Program-made: the position numbers and the translations under genes | The notes under the pieces: model-generated | Seen by the model: the letters and a program-made list of their open reading frames with translations, nothing else | Database searches by the model: none | Told to the model about the DNA's origin: nothing | Part shown: one piece after another, positions 44,851 to 56,399 of the stretch | How positions within the stretch are numbered: the first letter of the stretch is position 1 | Layout: each line of letters begins with the position of its first letter | From: Hyperoodon ampullatus | Taxonomy: Eukaryota; Chordata; Mammalia; Artiodactyla; Ziphiidae | Reading direction: 5' to 3' | Assembly: GCA_949752795.1 (NCBI GenBank) | Contig: OX457061.1 | Location: 43,928,338-43,992,337, forward strand | Length of the DNA: 64,000 bases

Positions 44851-46900
44851 TCCAACAAACAAAAGTCCAGGACTAGATGTCTTCACAGGTGAATTCTATC
44901 AAACATTTAGAGAAGAGCTAACACCCATCCTTCTCAAACTCTTCCAAAAAATTGTGGAGGAACGAACGCTCCCAAACTCATTCTATGAGGCCACCATCAC
45001 CCTGATACAAAAACCAGACAAAGATACTACAAAAAAAGAAAATTACAGACCAATATCACTGATGAATATAGATGCAAAAATCCTCAAGAAAATACTAGCA
45101 AACAGAATCCAACAACACAATAAAAGGATCACACACCATGATCAAGTGGGATTTATCCCAGGGATGCAAGGATTCTTCAATATACGCAAACCAATCAATG
45201 TGATACACCATATTAACAAACTGAAGAAGAAAAACCATATGATCATCTCAATAGATGCAGAAAAAGCTTTTGACAAAATTCAACACCCATTTATGAGGAA
45301 AACTCTCCAGAAAGTGGGAATAAAGGGAACCTACCTCAACATAATAAAGGCCATATATGACAAAACCCACAGCAAACATCATTCTCAATGGTGAAAAACT
45401 GAAAGCATTTCCTCTAAGATCAGGAACAAGACTAGGATGTCCACTCTCACCACTATTATTCAACATAGTTTTGGAAGTCCTAGCCATGGCAATCAGAGAA
45501 GAAAAAGAAATAAAAAGAATACAAATTGGAAAAGAAGAAGTAAAACTGTCACTGTTTGCAGATGATATGATAGTAAACATAGAGAATCCTAAAGATGCCA
45601 CCAGAAAACTACTAGAGCTAATCAATGAATTTGGTAATGGTGCAGGATACAAAATTAATGCACAGAAATCTTTTGCATTCTTATACACTAATGATGAAAA
45701 ATCTGAAAGAGAAATTAAGGAAACACTTCCATTTACCATTGCAACAAAAAGAATAAATACATAGGAATAAACCTACCTAGGGAGACAAAAGACCTGTATG
45801 CAGAAAACTATAAGACGCTGATGAAAGAAATTAAAGATGATACCAACAGGTGGAGAGATATACCATGTTCTTGGATTGGAAGAATCAATATTGTGAAAAT
45901 GATTACACTACCCAAAGCATTCTACAGATTCAATGCAATCCCTATCAAATTACCAATGGCATTTTTTACGGAACTCAAACAAAAAATCTTAAAATTTGTA
46001 TGGAGACACAAAAGACCCTGAATAGCCAAAGCCGTCTTGAGGGAAAAAAACGGAGCTGGAGGAATCAGACTCCCTGACTTCAGACTATACTACAAAGCTA
46101 CAGTAATCAAGACAATATGGTACTTGCACAAAAACAGAAACATAGATCAATGGAACAAGATAGAAAGCCCAGAGATAAACCCATGCACCTATGGTCAACT
46201 AATCTATAACAAAGGTGGCAAGGATATACAATGTAGAAAAGACAGTCTCTTCAATAACTGGTGCTGGGAAAACTGGACACCTACATGTAAAAGAATGAAA
46301 TTAGAACACTGCCTAACACCATACACAAAAATAAACTCAAAATGGATTACAGACCTAAATGTAAGACGGGACACTCTAAAACTCTTAGAGGAAAACATAG
46401 GAGGAACACTCTTTGACATAAATCACAGCAAGATCTTTTTTGATCCACCTCCTAGAGTAATGGAAATAAAAACAAAAATAAATAAATAGGACCTAATGAA
46501 ACTTCAAAGCTTTTGCACAGCAAAGGAAACCACACACAAGACGAAAAGACAACCCTCAGAATGGGAGAAAATATTTGCAAACAAATCAATGGACAAAGGA
46601 TTAATCTCCAAAATATATAAACAACTCATGCAGCTCAATATTAAAAAAACAAGCAACCCAGTCCAAAAATGGGCAGAAGACCTAAATAGACATTTCTCCA
46701 AAGGAGATATACAGATGGCCGAGAAGCACATGAAAATATGCTCAACATCACTAATTATTAGAGAAATGCAAATCAAAACCACAGTGAGGTGTCACCTCAC
46801 ACCAGTCAGAGTGGCCGTCGTCAAAAAATCTAGAAACAATAAATGCTGAAAAGGGTGTGGTGGAAAGGGAACCCTCCTGCACTGTTGGTGGGAATGTAAA
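44851..46900 (+). pseudogene. L1 ORF2 pseudogene (3' half: RT to Cys-rich domain)
   Basis: ORF2p is the L1 endonuclease/reverse transcriptase. The first part (to 45394) carries RT blocks ([33 protein letters not shown]). The next (45357-45764), in another frame, carries [14 protein letters not shown] and the catalytic FADD. The rest (45821-46849) is in one frame but is cut by a TGA at 46019 (CGA-to-TGA type), a TAG at 46487 and a TGA at 46847. The C-terminal [13 protein letters not shown] Cys-rich motif follows at about 46880. The endonuclease domain is missing. It is non-functional. Confidence 0.9.
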
Positions 46901-47318
46901 TTGATATAACCACTATGGAGAACACTATGGAGGTTCCTTAAAAAACTAAAACTAGAACTACCATATGACCCAGCAATCCCACTACTGGGCATATACCTTG
47001 AGAAAACCATAATTCAAAACAAGTCATGTACCACAATGTTCATTGCAGCACTATTTACAGTAGCCAGGACATGGAACCAACCTAAATGTCCATCAACAGA
47101 TGAATGGATAAAGAAGATGTGGCACAGGGGGCTTCCCTGGTGGTGCAGTGGTCGAGAGTCCGCCTGCCGATGCAAGGGACACAGGTTCGTGCCCCAGTCC
47201 GGGAGGGTCCCGCATGCCGCAGAGCGGCTGGGCCCGTGAGCCATGGCCACTGAGCCTGCGTGTCCGGAGCCTGTGCTCCTTAGCGGGAGAGGCCGCAGCA
47301 GTGAGAGGCCCGTGTACC

Positions 47319-47354
<36 letters not shown>

Positions 47355-47903
47355 AGATGTGGCACATAGATACAGTGGAATATTACTCAGCCATAGAAAG
47401 AAACGAAATTGAGTTATCTGTAGTGAGGTGGATGGATCTAGAGTCTTCATACAGAGTGAAGTAAGTCAGAAAGAGAAAAACAAATACCGTATGCTAACAC
47501 ATATTTATGGAATCTAAGAAAAAAAAAAAAAGAAAGGTCATAAAGAACCTAGGGGTAAGACAGGAATAAAGACACAGACCTACTAGAGCATGGACTTGAG
47601 GATATGGGGAGGGGGAGGGGTAGGCTGTGATGAGGTGAGAGAGTGGCATGGACATATATACACTACCAAACGTAAAACAGATAGCTAGTAGGAAGCAGCC
47701 GCGTAGCACAGGGAGATCAGCTAGGTGGTTTGTGACCGCCTAGACCGGTGGGATAGGGAGGGTGGGAGGAAGGGAGACGCAGGAGGGAAGAGAAATGGGA
47801 ACATATGTATATGTATAACTGATTCACTTTATTATAAAGCAGAAACTAGCACACCATTGTAAAGCAATTATACTCCGATAAAGATGTTAAAAAAAAAAAA
47901 AAA
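46900..47903 (+). mobile_element. L1 3' end of ORF2 region and 3'UTR
   Basis: The text continues with 'tatgacccagcaatcccact', 'ttcattgcagcactatttac', 'cagataccgtatgc'-like text, 'gctagtaggaagcagccgcg' and 'aagcaattatactccgataa', and a 15-base A-tail at 47889-47903. A SINE at 47127-47350 interrupts it. Confidence 0.88.
47127..47350 (+). mobile_element. Short-form CHR SINE in the L1 3' region
   Basis: Complete short copy with a long A-tail, flanked by a perfect 16-bp duplication (aagaagatgtggcaca at 47111-47126 and 47351-47366). Confidence 0.97.
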
Positions 47904-48206
47904 GGGAGGGATGCAGGTGATAACTCCTTTCTTATCCCCACATCATGAAAGAATTGCCCTTTCCCTTACTAGAGACCAAACCTCAGAAGTTTGGTCAAGA
48001 ACAGAGGGCACAAGTTTCAAACAGACCATGAATCAATCAATTATTCAACCAGAAAGGAGCAAGAGCATGACTAGTACAGCCAGCAGGGTGGATTGAATGA
48101 CACTGTGGCACTTGGGAAAGTGTTTTTGCTTGAAGTTACAAGCTAACTCGAGAAATAAAAGACCAAGAAGGCAATCCCAGTTTCCTCAGACCAACCCATT
48201 TGCTTT
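47904..48206. other. No feature recognised
   Basis: Flank of the L1 tail. No gene or repeat is seen. Confidence 0.4.
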
Positions 48207-48220
48207 CTTACTACTTCTTT

Positions 48221-48441
48221 TTATTTTTTATTTATTTATTTTTTTTTTTGCGGTACATGGGCCTCTCACTGTTGTGGCCTCTCCCGTTGCGGAGCACAGG
48301 CTCCGGACACGCAGGCTCAGCGGCCATGGCTCATGGGCCCAGCCACTCTGCGGCATGTGGGATCTTCCCAGACCGGGGCACGAACCCATGTCCCCTGCAT
48401 CGTCAGGCGGACTCTCAACCACTGCGCCACCAGGGAAGCCC
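48221..48441 (-). mobile_element. Short-form CHR SINE
   Basis: Inverted short copy with a 14-bp duplication (cttactacttcttt at 48207-48220 and 48443-48456). Confidence 0.96.
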
Positions 48442-48456
48442 TCTTACTACTTCTTT

Positions 48457-48867
48457 AGTCCTTCACACCCAGGCATCTTCCAAATGCTTTGTGTGTCCTC
48501 TACGAGATTCAATTTGAATCAGATCACTTGAATACACGGCATATTCTTGAGCATCTAATAAGCCCACCAGTAATGCATTTCCAGCACAAAATGGGAATTG
48601 AAATTGGATTTCCTACAGTCAGTAGAAATGTTCTACAAGCAAAAGAAAATAGACAAGGGAAAAATTACAACTACTGCCTGGGGTCAAATGAAATAAAACC
48701 TTCCTGACGTCCTAGAAAGAAACATTTTCTAAGCCATTTAATGTAAAAAAGTAAAGTTATTCCTGCATATTTATTATACTCACAACGATGCACCAAATTT
48801 GTCAGCACATTTTGTAAGCCTCCACCTACTGCCACTGAAAATGTATATTTTTCAATTTAAGGCTCAG
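48457..48867. other. No feature recognised
   Basis: I see no gene or named repeat. Confidence 0.4.
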
Positions 48868-48869
48868 TA

Positions 48870-49516
48870 CAGTCAATTCTTTTTATTTGTGATAACTGTG
48901 TTCTATAAATTCATGGCAAAAACTGAATTAGCAAATACTAAACCACTGTTCCTAGGGGAAATCCACAGGCCAGCTCCTGAGAAACTCTGGTCACATTTTC
49001 ATCAACCAACAACACACAACTTTGTTTTATATGTGTTTCTGCTTAAAGACTCCTTATTTAATATATACTGTTGATTCGTTAATGCTGAATTTACAGCCAA
49101 AAGCACTATAACTCATGCCTGAAAGCAGTTTATCTAAGGCAGCACATCTTTTCTCTGTAAGACATGTCACAGCCTTCTTTGCCCTTGGGAACGCTAGACA
49201 GCATTTCAGCGCTATGCTTGAGGCCTATATTAAATAGCAAAGTCACCAACAAATATGGGGAAAAAAATTATTTTTGCATAAATATGCAAAAGAAGTTGCC
49301 CTAAAAAGATTGGAAAAAGAACGCTTGCTCACAGTATGAGAGCTGTGTCATCTTGTCTGACCTCAGCTGAGAACGTGCAGTTGAAATTCTTCTCCAGTTC
49401 ACACACATCCACAAATGACTGCAAAAGCACAAAGAGTACTGATTTGGGGATTACAAATAATTTTTAGCAAGTAGGTGAACCCGCAAATACAGAATCTGAG
49501 TAATGAGAATCAACTG
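48870..49516. mobile_element. Tigger-like (TcMar) DNA transposon relic
   Basis: The ends are inverted: cagtcaattct at 48870 and agaatcaactg ending at 49516. They are bordered by TA on both sides (48868-48869, 49517-49518), as for Tc1/mariner-pogo elements. The length is 647 bp and no transposase frame remains, so it is a non-autonomous or deleted copy. I did not fix its family name. Confidence 0.65.
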
Positions 49517-49701
49517 TATTTCTCTCTTTAGCCCCTATTGCATAGATTATCAGAGCTGAGTTTGGGGAGTCCTCCAAATATATACAAACAGAACTTACAC
49601 CAAATATGAGAACCCCTTCAATTCCATTCTGACTTTCTGCGTGCAGGAATCCGGTCCTCCTCTTGGCAGCCAGTCTTACCTACAATAAAAATCTTCCTCC
49701 C

Positions 49702-50041
49702 GGGACTTCCTTGGTGATGCAGTGGTTAAGAATCCACCTGCTGATGCAGGGGACACAGATTCGATCCCTGGTCTGGGATGATCCCAATGCCATGGAGCAA
49801 CTAAGCCCGTGTGCCACAACTACTGAGCCTGCACTCCAGAACCCATGGGCTGCAACTACTGAGCCCACATGCTGCAACTACTGAAGCCCGCTCACCTGGA
49901 GCCCGTGCTCCGCAACAAGAGAAGCCACCGCAATGAGAAGCCCATGCACCGCAACAAAGAGTAGCCCTTGCTTGCCACAACTAGAGAAAGCCTGCACAGC
50001 AACAAAGACCCAATGCAGCTAAAAATAAATTTTAAAAAAAA
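49702..50041 (+). mobile_element. Long-form CHR SINE
   Basis: Long CHR copy, more diverged than most (ttccttggtgatgcagtgg head). A possible imperfect duplication (tcttcctccc / actccctccc) flanks it. Confidence 0.9.
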
Positions 50042-50055
50042 AGACTCCCTCCCCT

Positions 50056-50320
50056 GGTAGGCCACTGAGCCTAGTGGTTAAAAGTGGACTCTCAAGGCTG
50101 CCATCTGATTTTGTACCCCAGGCCCATCATTTATAAGGCTTGTCCTTTGGCAACTCAACCTCACTAATCCCTAATTTCCTTATCTTTAAAATGGGGATGG
50201 TAGGAGTATCTACCTACTGGGTTGCTGCAACACTTAAATGATACACTTACGTTTAAAGAGCTTAGCTCCATGCCTGGCATGTTCGATAGTCCTCAATGAT
50301 CAGTGAGTATTATACTGAGT
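50056..50320 (+). repeat. MIR SINE, near full length
   Basis: Forward MIR from its tRNA-like head (cctagtggttaaaagtggac) through 'tccttatctttaaaatgggg' and 'gttgctgcaacacttaaatg' to 'atgcctggcatgttcgatag'. Confidence 0.82.
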
Positions 50321-50807
50321 TGAACAGAACACATTTCCCATCATAGTCACACAGAAGGCCATGCATGAAACACTACTTTCTTATATTTTTCAAAGCTGTG
50401 AGCTTCATTGCCAACACCATGAGAGAGAAAATAAAAGTGTCCTTAAAAGAAGGATTCCCTCTTTAACTCTTCTAGTGGATTTAATCTCAGAAAAGGGAAA
50501 AAGCAAAAGTTCCATGGGGGTTCTCCAGCATTTTTCCAGATCACAAGCTTTGCCTTAACAAATGATCTGCCTCCCTGTAAAGTGAAGTTTCCTCGGTTTC
50601 CTCATCTGTAAAGTGGAGGTTTAACCAATGATCTCCAAGGACCAATCCAGAACAGTAAAGTTGCAGCCTAGCCTGACTTAGGACAACTTTTTCCCTTCTC
50701 TTACCCCAGCCTCTCTAAGATGCTCCAGTTAAAACAGTCTTCCCAATAACAAAATTAAAAACAAAATTTCATAAGATGATATTGTATGCTGAATTGCCCA
50801 TGATTTT
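50321..50807. other. Unclassified, one MIR-like phrase
   Basis: The phrase near 50590-50625 (cggtttcctcatctgtaaag) is MIR-core-like. No gene is seen. Confidence 0.35.
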
Positions 50808-51014
50808 CAGCCCGGGGCAATTCTGCCTCTGAGGAGACATACGGCAATGTCTGGAGACATTTCTGATTGTCACAAGGTGGGACAGGGGAGGTGCAACTAG
50901 CATCTAGAAAGGAGAGGCCAGGGATGCTGCCAACATTCTACAGGCTCAGGACAGCCCTCACACCACAGAATTACCCAGCCCGAAACTCACTAGTGCTAAG
51001 GTTGAGAAAGTCTG
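50808..51014 (+). mobile_element. MER3-like hAT-Charlie element
   Basis: 'cagcccggggcaattctgcc', 'ggcaatgtctggagacattt', 'gaggccagggatgctgccaa' and 'gctaaggttgagaaagtctg' give the whole of a MER3-type non-autonomous element of about 205 bp, with imperfect terminal inverted repeats. Confidence 0.75.
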
Positions 51015-51836
51015 GTTTCTCTTAAAGCACAATTCCCACGGATGATTTAATTGCCCTTGGCATTGAGATCCAGGGATGTGGGTGTAAATGGACTACCTGT
51101 TTTGCATGGTGTTCTGGTCATGACCTGTGATTTCCTGCCAATGCTGAGAGCATATGATCTGCAGCATTATTGGCTACTTGAAACCCCACACACTGCTTAA
51201 TCCTGCCCTAAATCTATGTTCCAATGGCCTGACTTTTTCCTAATGTATTGATAAGATCTGATTAAGCTATTTTTAAAACTTAAAACTAGAAACACTTTGT
51301 GGATTTGGTTAAATTACAGACCTTCGACCTCAGTGGAACTTTTCACATGGGATGACTTTTACCTGATAAAGAATTAGCAGCTGCTGGCGGGGGTGGGAAT
51401 GTTGGTGGCTGGAGAGGCTTTAAACCATGATTAACAGATTCTCACTCCATCGCACTTACTCTTTCTGACTTTGGAGAAAGCAGAACATACACACCTAATG
51501 ATGCTTTCAGAATTCTTTTTGGCTGATTACCTTTTTTCTACTCCCTAAGCCTGCATTCTTCAGGACCTTACCAGAATCACGACGTGCTCTAAAAATATTT
51601 CCTGGACTGTTTTTGACCAACTTCCAGGGAACACAGTCCCTTAACGCCCCACACAGAGCAACAACAAAAGACAGAGTTTGTTCTCAGACGTCACTCACTG
51701 CTTCAGCAAAGCACTTAAACCCATCAGGAAATCCCTCAAGGGGAAGAGACTTGACACCAAGGGTGTGTGAAATAGTCTCACTGTTAGGTGAGCTCTTCCA
51801 GTCCAGGCAGAGAGAATCTCGTGCAATTAGAAAAAA
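51015..51836. other. No feature recognised
   Basis: A plus-strand frame at 51613-51921 runs into the inverted L1 and has no support. No repeat was identified. Confidence 0.4.
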
Positions 51837-52410
51837 GGAGAGATTTCTTGATGATGGCCATTCTGACTGGTGTGAGATGATATCTCATTGTAGTTTTGAT
51901 TTGCATTTCTCTAATGATTAATGATGTTGAGCATTCTTTCATGTGTTTGTTGGCAGTCTGTATATCTTCTTTGGAGAAATGCCTATTTAAGTCTTCTGCC
52001 CATTTTTGGATTGGGTTGTTTGTTTTTTTGCTATTGAGCTGCATGAGCTGTTTATAAATTTTGGAGATTAATCCTTTGTCAGTTGCTTCAGACCTACTTG
52101 AGAATGGACCTGAGGATGTGGGGAGGGGGAAGGGTAAGCTGTGACAAAGTGAAAGAGAGGCATGGACATATATACACTACCAAACGTAAGGTAGATAGAT
52201 AGTGGGAAGCAGCCGCAGAGCACAGGGAGATCAGCTTGGTGCTTTGTGACCGCCTGGAGGGGTGGAATGGGGAGGGTGGGAGGGAGGGAGATGCATGAGG
52301 GAAGGGATGTGGGAACAGATGTATATGTATGACTGATTCACTTTGTTATAAAGCAGAAACTAATAAAAAAAATAAATAAAAAATTTAAAAAAATTAAAAA
52401 AAAAAAAACC
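51837..52410. mobile_element. Twin-primed L1 insertion (5' part inverted)
   Basis: 51837-52088 is ORF2 C-terminal sequence in minus orientation (its minus-strand frame reads [20 protein letters not shown]). It switches at about 52089 to forward 3'UTR (gaatggacctgaggatgtgg to aaagcagaaactaa) and an A-rich tail. This inverted-then-forward join is the signature of twin priming. The first part matches 46.6-46.8 kb in reverse and the second 47.6-47.85 kb. Confidence 0.88.
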
Positions 52411-52479
52411 TAAGTACTCAAAATTGTCAAGGTCATCCAAGGAAAATCTGAGAAGCTATCAAACCCAAGAGGAGCCTAA

Positions 52480-52785
52480 GGAAACATGGCAACTAAATGT
52501 AATGTGATGTTTTGGATGAAATCCTGGAATAGAAAAAGGACATTAGGTAAAAACTAAGGAACTGGACTAATGTATGGACTATAGTAAATGAAAATGTATC
52601 AATATTTGTTAATTGATTGTAACAATGTAACATACTAATATAAGTGGATCATCATAGAGGGAAATGGGTATAGTGTATATGGAAACACTTTATACTATCT
52701 TCTCAATTTTTCTGGAAAATTAAAACACTTCTAAAAAATAAAGTCTATAAAAACGCAAAAATAAATAAATAAATAAATAAAACTC
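52480..52785 (+). repeat. Old L1 3'UTR relic with AAAT tail
   Basis: 'atcctggaatagaaaaagga', 'tgtatatggaaacactttat' and 'ctggaaaattaaaacacttc' follow a mid-age L1 3'UTR, ending in (AAAT)n at 52759-52782. Confidence 0.6.
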
Positions 52786-53009
52786 AAGGGGAAACAGAAC
52801 CATAAAATCAAATAAACACAAACCAAAAAGCAAAAAAAAAAAAAAGAAAAGAAAAAAGAAAAAAGGAGAGGCGATTCCAGTGTCCCTCCAGGTGGAATAA
52901 CTCCATCAATTTTCCAGGAGGGTGTGACAACAGAGCACCTTAATTCCCTTCCTTAGACCTCGGCTAACAGCCCTGGTATCACAATTTTGGATGACGCTTT
53001 CCATTTTTT
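52786..53009. other. A-rich flank, no feature
   Basis: An A/G-rich stretch lies at 52831-52868. No gene is seen. Confidence 0.45.
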
Positions 53010-53150
53010 CATTTTGTACTGATCATCTCATCAGTAGCAGCTGCAGAGGTTATTGCCCTTACCTTACAGAAATGGAAAATTGAAGTAAAAAGTTCAGTAC
53101 CTTGCCCCAAGAGGTCACGTGATTAGTGTGGCACTAGAGCAAGGTCCCCC
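53010..53150 (-). repeat. Possible MIR relic
   Basis: 'ccttaccttacagaaatgga', 'agttcagtaccttgccccaa' and 'gaggtcacgtgattagtgtg' resemble reversed MIR. Confidence 0.5.
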
Positions 53151-53329
53151 TCTCCTGGCTTGGAGATGTAAACTGAGAGAATCTCACAAACTTCCAAGAA
53201 AGAATTGTACCTCCTTTTCACTAACAAAAACATTTCTGATGGTATCTAATGGTAATGTCCTGTCTTCAGTGATAATATGGGCAAAGAAGAACTAATTCTT
53301 TTACAAGTTATTGAATTCTTAATTTAAGA

Positions 53330-53512
53330 TTTGCTAAACCTTACATATAACCATGAGGGTAGAAGCTATAACACCCATTTTACAAGTGAGAAAACTGAGG
53401 TCTGGAGATAGGGTAGTGACCTGTCCAAGTCACATACCCGGGGATTCAGACCCAGATCTACCTGAGCCCAGAGCCCGGTCTCTTAACCTGTACACTGTAT
53501 TGCGCGCCTCCC
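53330..53512 (-). repeat. MIR SINE relic
   Basis: Reversed MIR: 'acccattttacaagtgagaa', 'aactgaggtctggagatagg', 'gggattcagacccagatcta', 'tctcttaacctgtacactgt'. Confidence 0.78.
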
Positions 53513-53666
53513 ATTATTTTTGTAATTGATACATAACATCCATACAGTACACAAATTTTTACAGGTCACCACCACCCAGATCAAGGGACTGAACATTCCC
53601 ATGACCCCAAAGACCCCTTGGGCTTCCTCCCTGGGTAGGTGCTCTCTTGACACTCTACTGTATTCT

Positions 53667-53878
53667 TTTTTTTTTTTTTTTTTTGCGGTACACGGGCCTC
53701 TCACTGTTGTGGCCTCTCCCGTTGCGGAGCACAGGCTCCGGACGCGCAGGCTCAGCGGCCATGGCTCACGGACCCAGCCGCTCCGCCGCATGTGGGATCT
53801 TCCAGGACCAGGGCACGAACCCGTGTCCCCTGCATCGGCAGGCGGACTCTCAACCACTGTGCCACCAGGGAAGCCCCT
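53667..53878 (-). mobile_element. Short-form CHR SINE
   Basis: Inverted short copy with T-run and 'accagggaagcccc'. It is flanked by tactgtatt-type duplications (about 53656 and 53880). Confidence 0.95.
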
Positions 53879-54039
53879 TTACTGTATTTTTTATCACACT
53901 TCAGGAGAGCTGGAAGGTGCCTGAGGAGACACAAAGTCTGCTTTAAGACCACATACTCCTTCAAGAAACCTCTACAGAAATGCCATGGCTGATCTTTTTG
54001 TCACAGCTATAGATGTGCCTGACTGTGGTCAAAACAACA

Positions 54040-55605
54040 AAAAATATACCCAGCATATGGTGCTTGAACATCCACATACAAAAAAAAAAGGAATATAGTC
54101 TTCACAAAAATTAACTCAAAATAGATCACAGACCTAAATGTAAAACACAATACTATAAAACTCCTGCAAGATAACACAGGAGGAAATCTAGATGACCTTG
54201 GGTTTGGCAATGACTTTTTAGATACAACACCAAAGGCATGATCTATGAAAGAAACAATTGATAAGTTGGACTTCATTAAAATTACATTTTTCTGCACTGT
54301 GACAGACTCTGTGAAAAGAATGAAAAGATAAGCCACAGACTGGAAGATAATATTTGCAAGACACATCTGATAAAGGGACTATTATCTAAAATATTCAAAG
54401 AACTCAACAATAAGGAAACAACTGATTAAAAAATGGGCCAAAGATCTTAACAGGCAACTCACCAAAGAGGATATATAGATGGCAAATAAGCATATGAAAT
54501 GATGCTCCATATCATAGGTCATCAGAGAAATGCATATTAAAACAACGAGATACCACTAGACACCTATTAAAATGGTAAAAATTCAGAACACTGAAAACAT
54601 CAAATATTGGTCAGACGTGGAGCAAGAGGAAATGCAAAATGATACAGCCACTTTGGCGACTTCTTACAAAACTAAACATATTCTTACCAAATGATCAAGT
54701 AATCACACTCCTTGGTATTGATTCAATGGGGCTGCAAACTTATGTTGACATAAAAACCTGCACATGGATGTTTATAGCAGTTTTATTCTTTCTTTTGTCT
54801 TTTCTTTTTTTGGTTGCACCAGGACTTGGTTGTGGCAGGCGGGCTCCTTAGTGGCAGCATGTGAACTCTTAGTTGCAGCGTGCCTGTGGGATCTAGTTCC
54901 CTGACCAGGGATCGAACCCAGGCCCCCTGCATTGGGAGGGCAGAGTCTTATCCACTGCGCCACCAGGGAAGTCCCTATAGCAGCTTTATTCTTAACTGCC
55001 AAAACTTGGATACAGCCAAGATGTACTTTACTAGGTGAATGAATAAATAAATTTTAGTACATTCAGAAAATGGAATATTATTCAACACTGAGAAGAAATG
55101 AGATATCAAGCCATGAAAAGACATGAAGGAAACTTAATTGTATATTACTAAGTGAAAGAAGCCAATCTGAGAAGACTACATACTGCATGAATACAATTAT
55201 ATGAACTCTAGAAGAGGCAAAACTATGGAGCAGAAAAAGATCAGTGGTTGCCGGGGGCGAGTGGGGAGGAAGGAATGAACAGACAGAGCACAGAGGAATT
55301 TGAGGACAGTGAAACTACTCTGTATGATACTATAATGATGGATGCATGTCAATATACATTTGTCCAAGCCCATAGAATGTACTTCACCAAGAGTGAACCC
55401 TAATGTAAACTGTGGACTCTCTGTGATAATGCTGTGTCAGTGGGCTCATCAACTGTAATAAATGCACCACTCTATTGGGGGATGTTGATAACGGGAGAGG
55501 CTGTGCATATGTCAAGGCAGGGGGTGTATGGGAAATCTCTGTTATTTTCCACTCAATTTTGCTATGAATGTAAAACTGCTCTAAAAAATAAAATCTATTT
55601 AAAAA
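54040..55605 (+). repeat. Old L1 (L1M) 3' region, split by a SINE
   Basis: Decayed end of ORF2 (aaaattaactcaaaatagat, gggccaaagatcttaacagg, catcagagaaatgcatatta) continues after the SINE at 54791-54975 into 'ccaaaacttggatacagcca', 'gatcagtggttgccgggggc' and the 3' end 'aaaactgctctaaaaaataa'. There are many stops. Confidence 0.78.
54791..54975 (-). mobile_element. tRNA-Glu-derived SINE, older CHR-related type
   Basis: Reversed text ('ctgaccagggatcgaaccca', 'tccactgcgccaccagggaa') shows a head like CHR, but the body ('gggatctagttccctgacca', 'agttgcagcgtg') is of another, older subfamily. It is flanked by an 18-bp duplication with one mismatch (tatagcag-tttattctt, 54773-54790 and 54976-54993). 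Confidence 0.9.
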
Positions 55606-55981
55606 AAGAAAAAGTCACCTCCTCCCCAGGATATTCAGAAATTGTTGCCCTAGGGGTTCCCCCACCCCTCAACAAGGGCCCCTGTTACAGCCATGTTTGG
55701 AAACCACTGGCTTCTTGTGAACCAGCACCTGCCATTTAATGGCTCTGTGACCCTGTAATCTCAGGCAAATTCTTTCACCTCTGGTTTTAATGTATTACTC
55801 ATAAATCACTACCTTATGGAATCCCAGGAGGGATTAAATGGGGATTCAATGTAGAAAAATTACTTAACCTATAATTCCTTTCCCTTTCCCTAAGGAGTTT
55901 GGGCTTTGGTCTCAGAACAATGTTAAGAATTTTAAGGAGAGGAGTGATGTGATTAGCTTGGTTTAGAAGTATCACTGATTT
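55606..55981. other. No feature recognised
   Basis: No gene or named repeat was identified. Confidence 0.4.
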
Positions 55982-55995
55982 AAAAAAATCATTTA

Positions 55996-56215
55996 GGGCT
56001 TCCCTGGTGGCGCAGTGGTTGAGAGTCCGCCTGCCGGTGCAGGGGACATGGGTTCGTGCCCCGGGCTGGGAAAATCCCACATGCCACAGAGCGGCTGGGC
56101 CCGTGAGCCATGGCCGCTGAGCCTGCGCGTCCAGAGCCTGTGCTCCGCAACGGGAGAGGCCACAACAGTGAGAGGCCCGCATACCGCAAAAAATAAATAA
56201 AATAAAATAAAATAG
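55996..56215 (+). mobile_element. Short-form CHR SINE
   Basis: Complete short copy with an AAAT/AAAAT tail, flanked by a perfect 14-bp duplication (aaaaaaatcattta at 55982-55995 and 56216-56229). Confidence 0.96.
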
Positions 56216-56399
56216 AAAAAAATCATTTAGTAGGCAATGTGGATATGGATGGATGGAGGAGGAGAGGGCAGGCTTGAGGCCCCGGGAAGTGAGCTGATAG
56301 TGTCTGGTAGCTGCTCAGGGTGAGAGAGAAGATCTGAGATAGCAGGGGACAGCTAGCCTTGATTCTTATCTTCCCTTCACAGCCAACATCTGCTCCAAC

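Larger units (their letters stand above)
41440..47903 (+). mobile_element. Mosaic L1 LINE, two 5' parts and one 3' part
   Basis: Five blocks follow one another: a GC-rich L1 5'UTR (41440-42560), leader plus ORF1 remnant (42561-43754), a second and different L1 5'UTR starting at an 'accaagatggcagagtagaa' motif (about 43760-44640), a SINE (44642-44848), then ORF2 from within the RT domain through the 3'UTR and A-tail (44849-47903). ORF1's end, the endonuclease and the start of RT are missing. Three SINEs lie inside. No duplication encloses the whole, so it is a composite rather than one insertion. Confidence 0.85.
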
